Shown one piece after another: positions 49,844 to 58,572 of a stretch of DNA of 64,000 nucleotides. Under the pieces are notes generated by a model, which ran no database searches, was not told the origin of the DNA, and saw only the letters and a list, made by a program, of their open reading frames with translations. The first letter of the stretch is position 1. Every line of letters begins with the position of its first letter. The stretch comes from Desulfuromonas sp. TF. GTDB lineage: Bacteria; Desulfobacterota; Desulfuromonadia; Desulfuromonadales; ATBO01. Made by a program: the position numbers and the translations under genes. The stretch spans positions 382,435-446,434 of the forward strand of contig NZ_KI421413.1 in assembly GCF_000472285.1 (NCBI RefSeq), read 5' to 3'.

Positions 49844-50833
49844 ATGGAAAACCTGCTGGAAGTACGCGATCTGCGCAAATCCTTTACCGTGGCTCCCGGA
49901 TTCCGGGGGGGGGCCCGCCGCGAATTGAAGGCGGTGGACGGAGTCTCTTTTGCTCTGAGGCGGGGGGAAACCCTTGGGCTGGTGGGTGAGTCGGGCTGCG
50001 GCAAGTCGACCACCGGCAAACTCATCCTGCGCCTTCTGGAAGCGGACAGCGGCCAGATTATCTTCCAGGGGCAGGACATCCTGCAACTGTCGCAACGCCG
50101 CATGCGTCCCTTGCGGCGTCAGATGCAGATGGTCTTCCAGGATCCCTACTCCTCCCTCAATCCCCGCATGCGGGTGGGGGAGATCGTCGGAGAACCTCTT
50201 AAGATTCACGGCCTTGCCCGGGGCGCGGCCATCCGCGAGGAAGTCCTGAGGCTGCTCAAGACCGTCGGTCTTACCGAGGCTCACTACGACCGCTATCCCC
50301 ACGAGTTCTCCGGCGGCCAGCGCCAGCGCGTCGGCATTGCCCGCGCCCTGGCTCTGAAGCCGAGCCTCATTATCGCCGACGAACCGGTCTCCGCCCTCGA
50401 TCTCTCGATCCAGGCCCAGGTGGTGAACCTTCTGCAGGACATCCAGCAGGAATTCGGACTCACCTATCTCTTCATCGCCCACGACCTTTCGGTCATCGAA
50501 CACATCAGCGACAGGGTGGCGGTCATGTATCTCGGACGGATCGTCGAGCTGGCCGACGCGACGGAGCTCTACCGGGAGCCGCGCCATCCCTATACCGAAG
50601 CCCTGCTCAATGCCGTTCCCGTCCCGGACCCCAGCCTTCCCCGGGTCTCCGAACCCCTCAAGGGAGAAGTCCCCTCCCCCCTCAATCCCCCTCCGGGCTG
50701 CCATTTCCACCCACGCTGCCCCTATGCCCGGGAGATCTGCAACAGCGTCGATCCGCCGCTCGAAGACAAGGGGGGCGAACATTTCGCCGCCTGCCACTTC
50801 AGCGAGGAAGTCGGCCGCTTCCGCAGGTTCTGA
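49844..50833 (+). CDS. Oligopeptide/dipeptide ABC transporter ATPase, OppF/DppF type
   Basis: 329 aa. Walker [14 protein letters not shown]-loop [13 protein letters not shown], signature [16 protein letters not shown] and Walker [14 protein letters not shown]. The C-terminal domain carries the Fe-S/metal-type cysteines [18 protein letters not shown] and AACHFS, as in Opp/Dpp family ATPases. It pairs with OppD upstream. No transmembrane partner is adjacent. Confidence 0.93.
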   Translation: MENLLEVRDLRKSFTVAPGFRGGARRELKAVDGVSFALRRGETLGLVGESGCGKSTTGKLILRLLEADSGQIIFQGQDILQLSQRRMRPLRRQMQMVFQDPYSSLNPRMRVGEIVGEPLKIHGLARGAAIREEVLRLLKTVGLTEAHYDRYPHEFSGGQRQRVGIARALALKPSLIIADEPVSALDLSIQAQVVNLLQDIQQEFGLTYLFIAHDLSVIEHISDRVAVMYLGRIVELADATELYREPRHPYTEALLNAVPVPDPSLPRVSEPLKGEVPSPLNPPPGCHFHPRCPYAREICNSVDPPLEDKGGEHFAACHFSEEVGRFRRF

Positions 50834-50934
50834 CCGCCATCGCCCTCAAAGAAACGTATACCAGCGTTCTCCACATTTCCGTTGACAAGGGCGTGCCACG
50901 AGTGACACAATCACGCCGTTTCTAAATCCTATTC

Positions 50935-51010
50935 ATCCGCAGATTGCGCAGATTACCGCCGATCTATAAACATGAAGCTTTTTCTGCGTTAATCTGCGTC
51001 ATCTGCGGAT
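50935..51010. repeat. Nonad-period repeat forming a long inverted hairpin
   Basis: Arms 50935-50954 and 50991-51010 pair at 18 of 20 positions around a 36-nt loop. Each arm is built from 9-nt units (ccgcagatt, gcgcagatt; ctgcgttaa, tctgcgtca, tctgcggat). It lies just before the ATG of the hydrogenase-domain regulator and would be in its leader. A similar element with another unit is at 59396-59474. Confidence 0.8.
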
Positions 51011-51032
51011 ATATTTCCCCCCAGGAGCGATC

Positions 51033-53333
51033 ATGGGTCCTATCAAGACCGTCAAAGAGCGCTGCCGCAAATGTTATTCCTGCGTCCGAAACTGCCCGGT
51101 CAAGGCGATAAAGGTCAAGGAAAACTGGGCGGAGATCATCGATGAGCGCTGCATCGGCTGCGGCAAGTGCGTCAGGGTCTGCTCCCAGCAGGCGAAGGTG
51201 ATCACCGACTGCATCGAAAACACCCGGCGCCTGCTGGCGGGCCGGGAAGAAGTCGTTGCCGTGCTGGGCTGCTCCTTTCCCGCTTTCTTCAACGATATAC
51301 GCCCCGGACAGCTGGTAACCGGACTCAAGCGCCTCGGCTTCTGCGAAGTCCATGAGGGTGCCAGCGGGGTCGAACTCATCGCCGGGGAATATTCCCGCAG
51401 GATCGATCAAACCTCCGCAGCGCCCCTGATCGCCACCCACTGTCCGACGGTCGTCGATCTGATCGAACGGCACTATCCGCAACTGCTCAAAAACCTCATG
51501 GACGTGGTCTCGCCGATGGTGGCCATCGGTCGGCTGATCAAGAGTCGTCGTGGGAAAAAGACCCGTGTAATCTATATCAGCTCCTGCATCGCCGGGAAAT
51601 TCGAAATCGAGGCCGAACCGGTGGAAGGTGCCATTGACGTGGTTCTGACCTACCGTGAGCTGAGCCAGATGCTCAGGGAGAATACACTCGACCTGACGCG
51701 CCTGCCTGATTCTCCCTTTGACGGGGTGCCGCCGCTTGGAGGGCGGCTCTTTCCCATTTCCGGCGGTCCTTTTCAGGCGTTCGGAGTGCGCAACGACTTT
51801 GTCGAACCCGAATCGATCACCACCGAGGGAGAGGAGAATGCCCTGGAGATCATCCGGGACCTGGCGGCGGGACGGATTACTCCCCGCATCGTCGACATCC
51901 GTTTCTGCAACGGCGGCTGCATCGGCGGCCCCGGGAAAAACAACCGTCTCACCTCCTTTTCCAAACGCAACCTTATCCTGGATTATTACAAGAATCAGCA
52001 GATCCCCTATGCCACCGCCCCGCATTACCGGGATGCGATCCCCGTTCCGAACCTGAAACGTCGCTTCGCCAACAAGCATCAGCGGCTGGAGCCGCCCAGC
52101 GGAGAGAGCATCCGCCAGATTCTCCAGGCGACCAACAAGTTCGTGGAGCGGGATGAGCTCAATTGCGACGCCTGCGGCTATCCGACCTGCAGGGAATACG
52201 CCGTAGCCATTTACCAGGGTCTGGCCGAGGCGGAAATGTGCCTCCCCTATTCCCTCAAACGTCTTGAAGAAGATCGTTTCAATCTGGCTCAGAAGTATGA
52301 GCTGGCCCAGCGCGCTCTCGACCAGGAGTTCGGCAACTCCGCCATCATAGGCCGGGACGGCCGGACCCTGGAGGTGCTCAATCTGATCCGGCAGGTCGGT
52401 CCCACCCCCACGACGGTCCTCATCCGGGGTGAAAGCGGCACCGGGAAGGAACTCACTGCGCGCGCCATTCACCTGCAGAGCCACCGCGCCGACAAGCCCC
52501 TGGTGACCGTCAACTGCACGACCCTGAGCGACAGCCTGCTGGAGAGCGAACTCTTCGGGCACAAGAAAGGCGCCTTTACCGGCGCAATCGCCGACAAGAA
52601 GGGGCTCTTCGAAGCGGCTGGCGGCGGCACGATCTTTCTCGACGAGATCGGCGACATCACTCCCAAGGTTCAGGCGGAATTGCTGCGGGTGCTCGACAGC
52701 GGAGAAATCCGCCCGGTAGGCGGAAACTCCTCCATCCGGGTGGATGTCCGCCTCATCGCCGCCACCAACAAGAACCTTGAAGCCGGGGTGAAGGACGGCT
52801 GGTTCCGGGAAGACCTTTTCTATCGACTCAACGTCTTCACCATCACCCTCCCCCCCCTGCGCAACCGGATGGAATCGCTCAAGGACCTTGTCGAGCTCTT
52901 TGTCGACCGGGCCAGCAAGAGGGTTAACAAATCGATCATGGGAATCGAAGACCGCGCCATCCATGCGATGCAGCAGTACCAGTGGCCAGGCAACATCCGC
53001 GAGCTTCAGAATATTATCGAGCGGGCGGCGGTCCTGACACAGGACCGGATCATCCGCCTGGAGAACCTTCCGGTCATCTTTGCCGAACTGGCGTTGCAGG
53101 AGTCCGCCGGGACTGCCGGGGCAAGCGGAAACGATTTCCAGAGCCAGCGGGATAAACATCTGAGTCAGGTAGAGAAGTCCCTGCTGAAGCGCTTTCTCAG
53201 GGAATCCGGTGGCAATGTTTCCGAAGCGGCGAGACAGGCCAAGGTGCCCCGGCGCACCTTTTATCGGCTGCTGACCCGCTACGGCATCAAGGGGGGTGAT
53301 TTCCAGAACGAAATCCTCTCGATCGAAAAGTGA
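51033..53333 (+). CDS. [FeFe]-hydrogenase-like sensor fused to a sigma-54 activator
   Basis: 766 aa, AGGAG 7 nt before the ATG. Domains in order: two [4Fe-4S] ferredoxin motifs (C11, C14, C17, C21; C40, C43, C46, C50); an [FeFe]-hydrogenase large-subunit domain (~70-340) retaining the four H-cluster cubane cysteines as THC137P, SSC185IAGK, and C292NGGC296; a CxxCGxxxxC..C cluster domain of the PF04060 type (C378, C381, C386, C403); the AAA+ domain with GESGTGKELTA, GHKKGAFTGA and GGTIFLDEIGD; and a Fis-type HTH (GNVSEAARQAKVPRRTFYRL). The position of the proton-relay cysteine (TSCCP in active enzymes) is His136, and the lysine of MPCxxKK is changed to Gly, so it is probably a sensor rather than a turnover enzyme. 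It has no receiver or kinase. Likely senses H2 or redox state. Confidence 0.92.
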   Translation: MGPIKTVKERCRKCYSCVRNCPVKAIKVKENWAEIIDERCIGCGKCVRVCSQQAKVITDCIENTRRLLAGREEVVAVLGCSFPAFFNDIRPGQLVTGLKRLGFCEVHEGASGVELIAGEYSRRIDQTSAAPLIATHCPTVVDLIERHYPQLLKNLMDVVSPMVAIGRLIKSRRGKKTRVIYISSCIAGKFEIEAEPVEGAIDVVLTYRELSQMLRENTLDLTRLPDSPFDGVPPLGGRLFPISGGPFQAFGVRNDFVEPESITTEGEENALEIIRDLAAGRITPRIVDIRFCNGGCIGGPGKNNRLTSFSKRNLILDYYKNQQIPYATAPHYRDAIPVPNLKRRFANKHQRLEPPSGESIRQILQATNKFVERDELNCDACGYPTCREYAVAIYQGLAEAEMCLPYSLKRLEEDRFNLAQKYELAQRALDQEFGNSAIIGRDGRTLEVLNLIRQVGPTPTTVLIRGESGTGKELTARAIHLQSHRADKPLVTVNCTTLSDSLLESELFGHKKGAFTGAIADKKGLFEAAGGGTIFLDEIGDITPKVQAELLRVLDSGEIRPVGGNSSIRVDVRLIAATNKNLEAGVKDGWFREDLFYRLNVFTITLPPLRNRMESLKDLVELFVDRASKRVNKSIMGIEDRAIHAMQQYQWPGNIRELQNIIERAAVLTQDRIIRLENLPVIFAELALQESAGTAGASGNDFQSQRDKHLSQVEKSLLKRFLRESGGNVSEAARQAKVPRRTFYRLLTRYGIKGGDFQNEILSIEK

Positions 53334-53391
53334 GCCATCTGAGGCACACTGAGTTCCTTTCGATGTGTCTCTACTGGCACAGCACCAAAAG

Positions 53392-53419
53392 ACCGGCATG
53401 GCTGGCCTGACCGGTTTTT
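53392..53419 (+). terminator. Weak intrinsic terminator of the hydrogenase-domain regulator
   Basis: accgg(ca) / (tg)a-ccggt stem with one bulge around a 9-nt loop, followed by tttttc, 59 bp past the stop. Confidence 0.5.
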
Positions 53420-53443
53420 CCCTCGGACAAGAACCAGCCCCCA

Positions 53444-53457
53444 TGCCATTTCTGGCA
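53444..53457. promoter_or_regulatory. TGCCA-N4-TGGCA dyad, possible activator site
   Basis: A perfect 5-4-5 inverted repeat (tgcca tttc tggca) about 120-135 bp upstream of the sigma-54 promoter at 53578. The position suits an enhancer; the binding protein is inferred, not shown. Confidence 0.45.
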
Positions 53458-53577
53458 CACTTCTGTCGATGCGCTCCCTCCTTCTGTTTTCGCGTGAGCG
53501 ATACCTGTCTCCAACTTTTGCTGCCGCCTCCGCTGTTTTTCTAATGTTTCCCACTCAGTGACCACGAACTGAAATTT

Positions 53578-53593
53578 TGGCACGCTCGTTGCT
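53578..53593 (+). promoter_or_regulatory. Consensus sigma-54 (-24/-12) promoter
   Basis: TGGCACGCTCGTTGCT matches TGGCAC-N5-TTGCW at every fixed position, including GG and GC at the -24/-12 spacing. The start would be near 53604. No gene starts within 300 bp; an intrinsic terminator follows at 53658-53697. Confidence 0.88.
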
Positions 53594-53603
53594 TCATTAA
53601 AAT

Positions 53604-53697
53604 CCCATGTTGGGGAAAACAGCCGTTCCAACTCAAAGCGGAATCCTGCCCCCTTTGCGCCGTTCCGGGATCTCTCTCCCCCGGGCGGCGTTTTTTT
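53604..53697 (+). ncRNA. Candidate sigma-54-dependent small RNA (~94 nt)
   Basis: The stretch from the predicted start of the -24/-12 promoter to the end of a strong terminator is about 94 nt and contains no credible ORF. It can form a 5' hairpin (ccca / tgggg), has two copies of gccgttcc (53622-53629 and 53659-53666), and ends in the terminator stem with seven Ts. It lies between the hydrogenase-domain activator and ptsP. An alternative is an attenuated leader of ptsP, whose start is about 220 bp further on. Confidence 0.55.
53658..53697 (+). terminator. Intrinsic terminator after the sigma-54 promoter
   Basis: cgccg / cggcg and ccggg / cccgg, with a 2/1-nt internal loop, around a 10-nt loop, followed by seven Ts (53691-53697). 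It is 325 bp past the regulator's stop, so it more likely ends the transcript starting at 53604. Confidence 0.85.
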
Positions 53698-53710
53698 AAC
53701 CGCATCGACC

Positions 53711-53726
53711 TTCGTTAATCAACGAA
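53711..53726. promoter_or_regulatory. Palindrome TTCGTT-AATC-AACGAA upstream of ptsP
   Basis: A perfect 6-4-6 inverted repeat about 190 bp before the ptsP start, with A/T-rich sequence following that may hold the ptsP promoter (not resolved). Operator function is inferred. The rest of the gap to 53918 holds a short GCGTCGTTGCGTGAG repeat copy (about 53816-53831) and no gene. Confidence 0.4.
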
Positions 53727-53918
53727 CTTCTTATTGCTTGATCAGATTGCTGGCTGTACAAGTATTGTTACTGTTCCGTGATATATTCTATCGGTCTGTT
53801 TTTACATTGCGCTTATAGCGTCGTTGCGTGAGATTGTAATTTTATTTTATGGCCAAACCGGAGCCGTTTCGCTATTATGAGGTGATTTTTAGCCCCCCAC
53901 GCGAGCCGGAAATCCGTC

Positions 53919-56261
53919 ATGACCCCAAGATCCAGAGAACAGCTCGGCATCACCACCCTCGAGGATATCAGCGCCCTCATCCTTCAGTCGCACGATCTGG
54001 ATGAGACTCTGGACAATATCGTGGATCTGGTCGCCAGACGGATGCGCACCGAAGTGTGCTCCATCTATCTTCTGGAGGAGGACCAGGAGACGCTGCGGCT
54101 GCGCGCCACAAAAGGCCTCTCCCGCAAGGCTGTCGGTAAGGTTACACTGCGCATCGGCGAAGGCCTCACCGGCCTGGCGGTGGAAGAGCGGCGCGTCGTG
54201 TCCATCCAGGAACCGCAGAGCCATCCACGCTACCGCTACTTCAAAGAAACCCGAGAAGAGCGTTTTCACTCCTTCCTCGGCATCCCCCTGCTCGACCGCA
54301 AAAAACCCCTTGGAGTCATCGTCATTCAGACCAAGGAAACCCGGCAGTTCGGGGCCGAGGAGATCAGCGCCCTTTCGACAATCGCCTTCCAGATTGCATC
54401 CATCGTCATAAATGCCCGCCTCCTCGATTCCATCCGGCAAAAAGAGGAAGAGAGCAACCGATTCGCCCGGGAGTTGGAGAAAACCAGACAGAGCCTGATC
54501 GACCGTCGGCAACCATCGACCGGCACCCGGGAGATGGTCCTGCGCGGCACCGTCGCCTATCCCGGTCTGGTCTCCGGTCCGGCGCACGTCCTGGATGAGC
54601 GCCTCGGGTTCGCCGATATCCTCCAGGAGGGGATGGTTCACATAGAGGAGGAACTGGAGCGCCTGGAACAGGCCTTGGAGAAAACCCGGATTCAGACTCT
54701 CTTTCTGGAAAAAAGGGTGGCCGAGCGATTGACTCAGGAAGATGCCGCCATCTTCCACACGCACCTTATGATCCTGGAAGACCGCAGTTTTCTGGACAAG
54801 CTGCGGCGAGAAATCGAGGACGGCCACAGTGCTCCGTATGCTCTGGAGAAGATCGTCGGCGGGTACATCGAGGCCTTCCAGAAGATGGAAGATCCTTATC
54901 TTCGGGAACGGGCTGCGGATATGGAAGACATCGGGCGGCGTCTGTTTGCGAACCTGACGGGTCGTGAGAACCAGGTGCTGCTTCTCAAGTCCCCCGGCAT
55001 TCTGGTGGCCCGCACGATTCTGCCGTCAGATATGGCGGCCCTCGACCATGAACAGCTCCGCGGCATCGTCACAGAGGCCGGGGAGAAGAACTCCCATGCT
55101 GTCATCATGGCCAAATCGCTGGGCATCCCTGCCCTGGTCGGAGTCCGCGGAGCCCTCAAGGGCATCACTCCCGAAGAAAAGATCATTCTGGACGCCAATT
55201 CAGGCTACCTGTACGTCAACCCTCCACCGCATGTCGTCGAAGAATACCGCCGCCTGGAGGAGGACTGCAGCCGGGAGCTGCACCGCCTCGAGGAGTTCCG
55301 CGACCTCCCCGCCGAGACCAGCGACGGTAAACGGATCACGCTGCGGGCCAACGTCGGACTGGTGAGCGATGTCAATGTGGCTCTGCGCAACGGCGCCGAA
55401 GGGGTGGGACTCTATCGCACCGAGTTCCCCTACATGGCCCGAGGCGACTTTCCCGACCGCGACGATCAGTACCAGCTCTACCGCAAGGTGATCGAAGGCT
55501 TCGGCGGACAACCGGTGGCTATCCGCACCCTGGACATCGGCGGCGACAAGGCCCTTCCCTACTTCAGCCCGCCCCCGGAGGAAAACCCCTTCATGGGTTG
55601 GCGTTCCGTCAGGGTGTCCCTGGATAACCGGGACATCTTCCGCACCCAGATCGAGGCCATCCTCATGGCCGGCCTGCACGGCAAGGTCAAGCTCCTCTTT
55701 CCGATGATCTCCGGACTCGATGAGCTTCGCTCGTGCCTGGAAGTCGTCGGCGAGGCCCGGGAGACTCTCCGCAGCGAGGGGATCCCCTTCACCGACGAGA
55801 TCCCCATCGGGGTCATGATCGAGGTCCCCGCCGCCGTGCGCCTTGCGCCGAAGCTGGCCCTCATGGTCGACTTCTTCGCCCTGGGGACCAACGACCTGAT
55901 CCAGTACATGCTCGCCGCGGATCGCAACAATCCGCTGGTGAACAAATATTACGACCCGCTGCACCCGGCCGTCCTCCAGGCGCTGGCTGAGGTCATTGAA
56001 GTGGCCCGGAAACAGGGGAAGGGGCTCAGCCTGTGCGGCGAGATGGCTTCGGACCCGCTGAATTTCCTGCTTCTGGTAGGAATGGGAATCACCGAGTTTT
56101 CCATGCCCGCCCCATTCATCCCCCGCACCAAGGCCATGCTGCGTGACATCCCCTCCGCTGTCGCGCGCCGGGCCGCCCGCGAGGTGCTGACCATGGGCGA
56201 CAGCGCCCAGATCCGGACCTACCTTGTAAAGGTTCTCGGCGGGATTGAATCCTCCCGCTGA
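53919..56261 (+). CDS. ptsP: Nitrogen-PTS enzyme I (PEP-protein phosphotransferase PtsP)
   Basis: 780 aa. An N-terminal GAF domain (~5-165, e.g. RRMRTEVCSIYLLEEDQETL) precedes the PTS enzyme I part: PEP-utilising N-domain with GTVAYPGLVSGPAHVL, the phosphohistidine loop EKNSHAVIMAKSLGIPALVG, and the PEP-binding TIM barrel with VGLYRTEFPYMAR, DIGGDKALPYF and LCGEMASDP containing the catalytic Cys. It phosphorylates NPr and senses nitrogen status in other proteobacteria. No npr or ptsN gene is adjacent. The start follows a weak GGAAA. Confidence 0.94.
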   Translation: MTPRSREQLGITTLEDISALILQSHDLDETLDNIVDLVARRMRTEVCSIYLLEEDQETLRLRATKGLSRKAVGKVTLRIGEGLTGLAVEERRVVSIQEPQSHPRYRYFKETREERFHSFLGIPLLDRKKPLGVIVIQTKETRQFGAEEISALSTIAFQIASIVINARLLDSIRQKEEESNRFARELEKTRQSLIDRRQPSTGTREMVLRGTVAYPGLVSGPAHVLDERLGFADILQEGMVHIEEELERLEQALEKTRIQTLFLEKRVAERLTQEDAAIFHTHLMILEDRSFLDKLRREIEDGHSAPYALEKIVGGYIEAFQKMEDPYLRERAADMEDIGRRLFANLTGRENQVLLLKSPGILVARTILPSDMAALDHEQLRGIVTEAGEKNSHAVIMAKSLGIPALVGVRGALKGITPEEKIILDANSGYLYVNPPPHVVEEYRRLEEDCSRELHRLEEFRDLPAETSDGKRITLRANVGLVSDVNVALRNGAEGVGLYRTEFPYMARGDFPDRDDQYQLYRKVIEGFGGQPVAIRTLDIGGDKALPYFSPPPEENPFMGWRSVRVSLDNRDIFRTQIEAILMAGLHGKVKLLFPMISGLDELRSCLEVVGEARETLRSEGIPFTDEIPIGVMIEVPAAVRLAPKLALMVDFFALGTNDLIQYMLAADRNNPLVNKYYDPLHPAVLQALAEVIEVARKQGKGLSLCGEMASDPLNFLLLVGMGITEFSMPAPFIPRTKAMLRDIPSAVARRAAREVLTMGDSAQIRTYLVKVLGGIESSR

Positions 56262-56395
56262 ACCATCTTTTCACCCCTTAACCAACCATGTCCATAACAT
56301 TCCCGTTCCCGATGATCATACCTCGCATCCCCTCATGACTTCCTGCCTTTGACTCCAGGCAAGTCAGATCCTCAGCCCAAAGAAACGACCCTGGG

Positions 56396-57637
56396 TCATT
56401 TGTCCATACGCGGCACCACTACAATTCCGGAGTCGGTCACCGTGTACCCGTTGTCTCGGTCCGCCTTCAGGTCGTAGCCAATCTCCGCGTCGTCCGGAAT
56501 GACCACATTCTTGTCGATGATCGCTTTGCGGATCTTGACATGCCGGCCGACGGTGACGTTTTCGAAGAGGATGGAGTCTTCGACCAGGCTGTAGCTGTTG
56601 ATCTTGCAGCGCGGTCCGAGGATAGAGCGTCGGACCGTGCTTCCGCTGGTGATGCAGCCTGCGCAGACGTAGGAGTCGATGTTCTGCCCGCGGCGGGTGT
56701 CCTCGTCAAAAACTGTCTTGGCGGGCGGGAGGTTTCCCTGGTTGGTCAGGATGGGCCACTTGTAGTTGTAGAGATTCAACTGCGGCGAGATATTGACGAG
56801 GTCCATATTCGCTTCATAATAAGAGTCGAGAGTCCCTACATCCCGCCAGTAGCCTCGCTCCTCTGTTTTCATCCCGGGGATCGTATTATCGTTGAAATTG
56901 TAGGCAAAGACCCGGTCCCCCTTATCCAGCATCATCGGGATCACATGCTTGCCGAAATCCAGATCCGCATGATGTTTTTTCCCCTCCTGCAGCACTTCAA
57001 TCAGTTTCCGGGTGGGAAAGATATAGTTGCCCATGGAGGCGAAGCACGTGTCGCGCCCCGGAATCCGTTCCGGGACCGCAGGTTTTTCATCAAATCCGAT
57101 GATTCGGGAATCTTCGTCCACCGAAAAAACCCCGAATCGGATCGCTTCCTCCACCGGCACCTCCAGGGCGGCAATGGTGATGTCAGCCCGGTTCATCCTG
57201 TGGTAATTGATCATCTGGGTCACGTCCATTTTGTAGATGTGGTCGCCGCCGAAGACAGCCACGTAATCCGCATCGGTCGATTCGACAAAGCGCAGATATT
57301 GCAGGATTGCATCGGCCGTCCCTTTGAACCACTCCTCGCTTTCGCTGCTGGTTTCAGGAGAAATGTCCACGTAGAACTCGCCCAGCCCCGTCCACTTGCC
57401 CCAGGATTCCCGGATGTGCTTGTTCAGCGAGTAGGCCCGGTACTGGGTGAGAATATAAACCTTTTTGATGCCGGAGTTAAAAAGGTTGGAGAGGACGAAG
57501 TCGATGATCTTGTATTTCCCTCCAAAAGCAAGGCCGGGCTTGGCCCTGCGCCGGGTCAATGGACCGAGTCGTTCCCCCTTGCCTCCTGCCAGAACCATAG
57601 CGATGGTATTTCTACCCACGTTGTCAACCGGATACAT
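56396..57637 (-). CDS. glgC: Glucose-1-phosphate adenylyltransferase
   Basis: 413 aa. The nucleotidyl-transferase start is MVLAGGKGERLGPLTRRRAK, with RAKPGLAFGGKYKIIDFVLS for substrate binding, FGGDHIYKMD and FASMGNYIF; a C-terminal left-handed beta helix (SGSTVRRSILGPRCKINSYS) carries the allosteric site. It makes ADP-glucose for glycogen. No glgA or glgB is adjacent. It converges with ptsP. Confidence 0.96.
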   Translation of the reverse strand: MYPVDNVGRNTIAMVLAGGKGERLGPLTRRRAKPGLAFGGKYKIIDFVLSNLFNSGIKKVYILTQYRAYSLNKHIRESWGKWTGLGEFYVDISPETSSESEEWFKGTADAILQYLRFVESTDADYVAVFGGDHIYKMDVTQMINYHRMNRADITIAALEVPVEEAIRFGVFSVDEDSRIIGFDEKPAVPERIPGRDTCFASMGNYIFPTRKLIEVLQEGKKHHADLDFGKHVIPMMLDKGDRVFAYNFNDNTIPGMKTEERGYWRDVGTLDSYYEANMDLVNISPQLNLYNYKWPILTNQGNLPPAKTVFDEDTRRGQNIDSYVCAGCITSGSTVRRSILGPRCKINSYSLVEDSILFENVTVGRHVKIRKAIIDKNVVIPDDAEIGYDLKADRDNGYTVTDSGIVVVPRMDK

Positions 57638-57843
57638 AGGCGTTTCTCCCTGTTAATTTGCTTATAATTGACCCTTGTCGACCTAATTTGGAAGCCGAAT
57701 TTTTCAGAAATTCGTAAAGCTGACAGTCTCTAGATTTTGACAAAACCTGAATTAAAAGCAAGCAGGGGTCAAATGCGGTACAAAATAAAACAGGAATCTG
57801 TGATTAGAGTTCTTATAAGCACGGCAAAGTTAAGAAAGAAAAT

Positions 57844-57879
57844 AAAATGGCCGCCCGAAATAAATCGAGTGGCCATTTT
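57844..57879 (-). terminator. Intrinsic terminator after mocA
   Basis: aaaatggcc / ggccatttt (9 bp) with an inner cga / tcg pair; on the minus strand it is followed by a T-rich tract. It ends the yqeC-mocA transcript. The remainder of the 57638-57957 gap shows no gene. Confidence 0.75.
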
Positions 57880-57957
57880 TCAAACGAAACAGGAGTTCAC
57901 GGAGAGGGATCACGGGATTCCAGCCACCTGCGAAGTGAGCGTTTCCAGGTTTCAGTT

Positions 57958-58572
57958 TCATTCGGCATGGGGCTGGTGTTCCCTCAGCAGCCTCAAGTAG
58001 TCCTCTTCGGTGTCGATATCCAGGTGAATTGCGGGATCTGCAACGGGCACCTTGAGGATGCGTTCGGCATACTCCAGGAACAGGGGACGGGCACCGCAGT
58101 CTTCGCTGAGCTCCGCAATGCGGGCAAAAGTCTCTCGGGCGAACAGGACCGGGTTGCCCCGACGGCCTTCAAAGACGGGGAGAACGATGGGGCTGCGTGA
58201 GGTTTCGTAGGCAGCGATGATCCGGTCGATGATCTCCGGGGTAATGAGGGGCTGGTCGCCAAGGAGGAAAAGGGCGGCCGCACTCTCTTTCCGGAGCATT
58301 CGCAGGCCGGCCTTGAGCGATGTGCTCTGACCCCGGTTGTAACGGGGGTTGCGCACGACGGTCACCGCCCGGTTTTTCAGCAGGGGTTCGAGCACCTCGG
58401 CCTCATGGCCGAGAACCACGATGACCCGTTGCAGTCGGGAGGCGAGGGCATTGTCGACCACGCATTCAAGGATGGTCTGGCCCCGGAATAGAAGAAGCTG
58501 CTTGGTCCTTCCCATACGGGAGCTTGCGCCTGCCGCCAGGACGATCCCGGCCACCTGCGGGGCGCGGCTCAC
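57958..58572 (-). CDS. mocA: Molybdenum cofactor nucleotidyltransferase (MocA family)
   Basis: 204 aa from a GTG at 58572 overlapping the yqeC stop. The NTP-transferase start is AGIVLAAGASSRMGRTKQLL, followed by VVLGHEAEVLEPLL, LFLLGDQPLITPEIID and RRGNPVLFARETF. MocA transfers CMP to molybdopterin for the cytosine-dinucleotide cofactor of xanthine-dehydrogenase-family enzymes. Coupling to yqeC and the enzyme genes nearby support this over MobA (GMP). Confidence 0.9.
   Translation of the reverse strand: MSRAPQVAGIVLAAGASSRMGRTKQLLLFRGQTILECVVDNALASRLQRVIVVLGHEAEVLEPLLKNRAVTVVRNPRYNRGQSTSLKAGLRMLRKESAAALFLLGDQPLITPEIIDRIIAAYETSRSPIVLPVFEGRRGNPVLFARETFARIAELSEDCGARPLFLEYAERILKVPVADPAIHLDIDTEEDYLRLLREHQPHAE

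Noticed and set aside
50880-50917. TGGCACGCCCTTG on the minus strand as a sigma-54 promoter
   Set aside because: The spacing is one base short, the -12 element reads TTGTC, and no minus-strand gene follows.
53371-53631. Minus-strand 86-codon frame between the sigma-54 activator and ptsP
   Set aside because: No ribosome site or family pattern; it overlaps the terminator and sigma-54 promoter signals on the plus strand.
53849-53919. Short frame beginning MAKPEPFRYYEVIF upstream of ptsP
   Set aside because: It runs out of frame into ptsP, lacks a Shine-Dalgarno and shows no recognised family.
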